Source of the DNA: Nitrospirota bacterium
Lineage (GTDB): Bacteria > Patescibacteriota > Gracilibacteria > UBA1369 > LOWO2-01-FULL-3
Reading direction: 5' to 3'
DNA length: 5,830 nucleotides
NCBI GenBank assembly: GCA_011682355.1
Contig: JAACEU010000042.1
Location: forward strand, 1 to 5,830
The notes beneath the pieces were generated by a model that searched no databases, had not been told where the DNA came from, and saw nothing but the letters and a program-made list of their open reading frames with translations. Positions 5,561 through 5,830 of this stretch are shown piece by piece. A program made the translations under genes and the position numbers. How positions within the stretch are numbered: the first letter of the stretch is position 1; each line of letters opens with the position of its first letter.

Positions 5561-5830
5561 TTACAACTCCTCAAAATTTCCTTCGTTTAAGTCTTTTTCA
5601 ACCAGATTAAGATTTTTATTCAATAACTCCTGGAAATCTTTATTTCCTTTGCCCAAGTTCGTTCCGACAATTTTGTCTTTCTTTAATCTTACTAAAACCG
5701 GTAGATAGTAACCTTTTTTCACATATACTAAAACAATCATTCTGCCGGCTCCGCTATAGATTTTAACAAGTTTTGTTCCGGAAATAGTCGAACCTTTAAC
5801 GTCTACACCCAGTCCTCTTGCTGCTTTTGT
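5561..5830 (-). CDS. Unrecognised protein, C-terminal 89 residues only (5' end beyond the window)
   Basis: Reading the minus strand from the right edge, an uninterrupted frame runs from TKAARGLGVDVKG to a TAA stop (complement of 5561-5563). It gives 89 residues with no start codon needed in the window. The middle is strand-rich and basic (SGAGRMIVLVYVKKGYYLPV, then LVRLKKDK), followed by an acidic-amphipathic helical tail (NKDFQELLNKNLNLVEKDL) ending in EEL. The glycine-arginine followed by paired hydrophobic strands and basic residues is loosely reminiscent of small RelE/HigB-like toxins of type II toxin-antitoxin systems, but no catalytic signature can be assigned and this is only a guess. 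Codon choice (TTA, AGA, GGA, AAA) resembles the neighbouring TPR gene rather than the genes left of tRNA-Val. The two genes converge with 39 bases between them. Confidence 0.7.
   Translation of the reverse strand, partial: TKAARGLGVDVKGSTISGTKLVKIYSGAGRMIVLVYVKKGYYLPVLVRLKKDKIVGTNLGKGNKDFQELLNKNLNLVEKDLNEGNFEEL

Noticed and set aside
1..5830. CRISPR array, insertion sequence or integrase.
   Set aside because: No regularly spaced repeats, terminal inverted repeats or transposase/recombinase motifs were seen on either strand.

Overview
The window holds parts of three protein-coding blocks and two tRNA genes from a bacterium of low-to-moderate GC content. Reading from the left: the 3' part of a family 5 extracellular solute-binding protein gene; a complete membrane-bound HAMP/PP2C (SpoIIE/RsbU-type) phosphatase gene one base downstream of it; a complete glyA (serine hydroxymethyltransferase) on the minus strand, convergent with the phosphatase gene and overlapping its stop codon; tRNA-Leu(GAG); a YgjP-type zinc metallopeptidase gene 11 bases after that tRNA; tRNA-Val(UAC); a small TPR-repeat protein gene with its own consensus-like promoter; and, on the minus strand, the 3' end of an unrecognised short gene that runs off the right edge.

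The organism cannot be named from the sequence. The standard genetic code fits: long frames end at TAA or TAG with no TGA interruptions, which argues against the UGA-glycine lineages (Gracilibacteria, SR1). None of the four visible start codons (812, 3633, 3849, 4754) has a convincing Shine-Dalgarno sequence. Both tRNAs carry an encoded CCA. These traits would suit an uncultured candidate-phylum bacterium (Patescibacteria-like), but that is inference.

To position 4690 the + strand is G-rich over C even across glyA, which is coded on the minus strand, and its forward genes favour TTG for leucine. Immediately after tRNA-Val the + strand becomes A-rich with little or no G excess, and leucine shifts to TTA/CTT. 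The TPR gene and the last partial gene may therefore belong to an accessory segment joined at the 3' end of the tRNA gene.

Functionally, the solute-binding protein and the phosphatase could form a sensing-to-output pair: an extracellular binder next to a transmembrane receptor whose cytoplasmic domain dephosphorylates a partner. GlyA supplies glycine and one-carbon units. The two tRNA promoters and the glyA promoter look alike (TTGCAA or TTGCAC, 16-17 bases, then a TAGAAT-like -10). No clear intrinsic terminator was found. No CRISPR array, insertion sequence or integrase is present. The most unusual points are the compositional break at tRNA-Val, the tRNA-Leu/metallopeptidase arrangement, the absence of Shine-Dalgarno sites and the binding-protein/phosphatase pairing.
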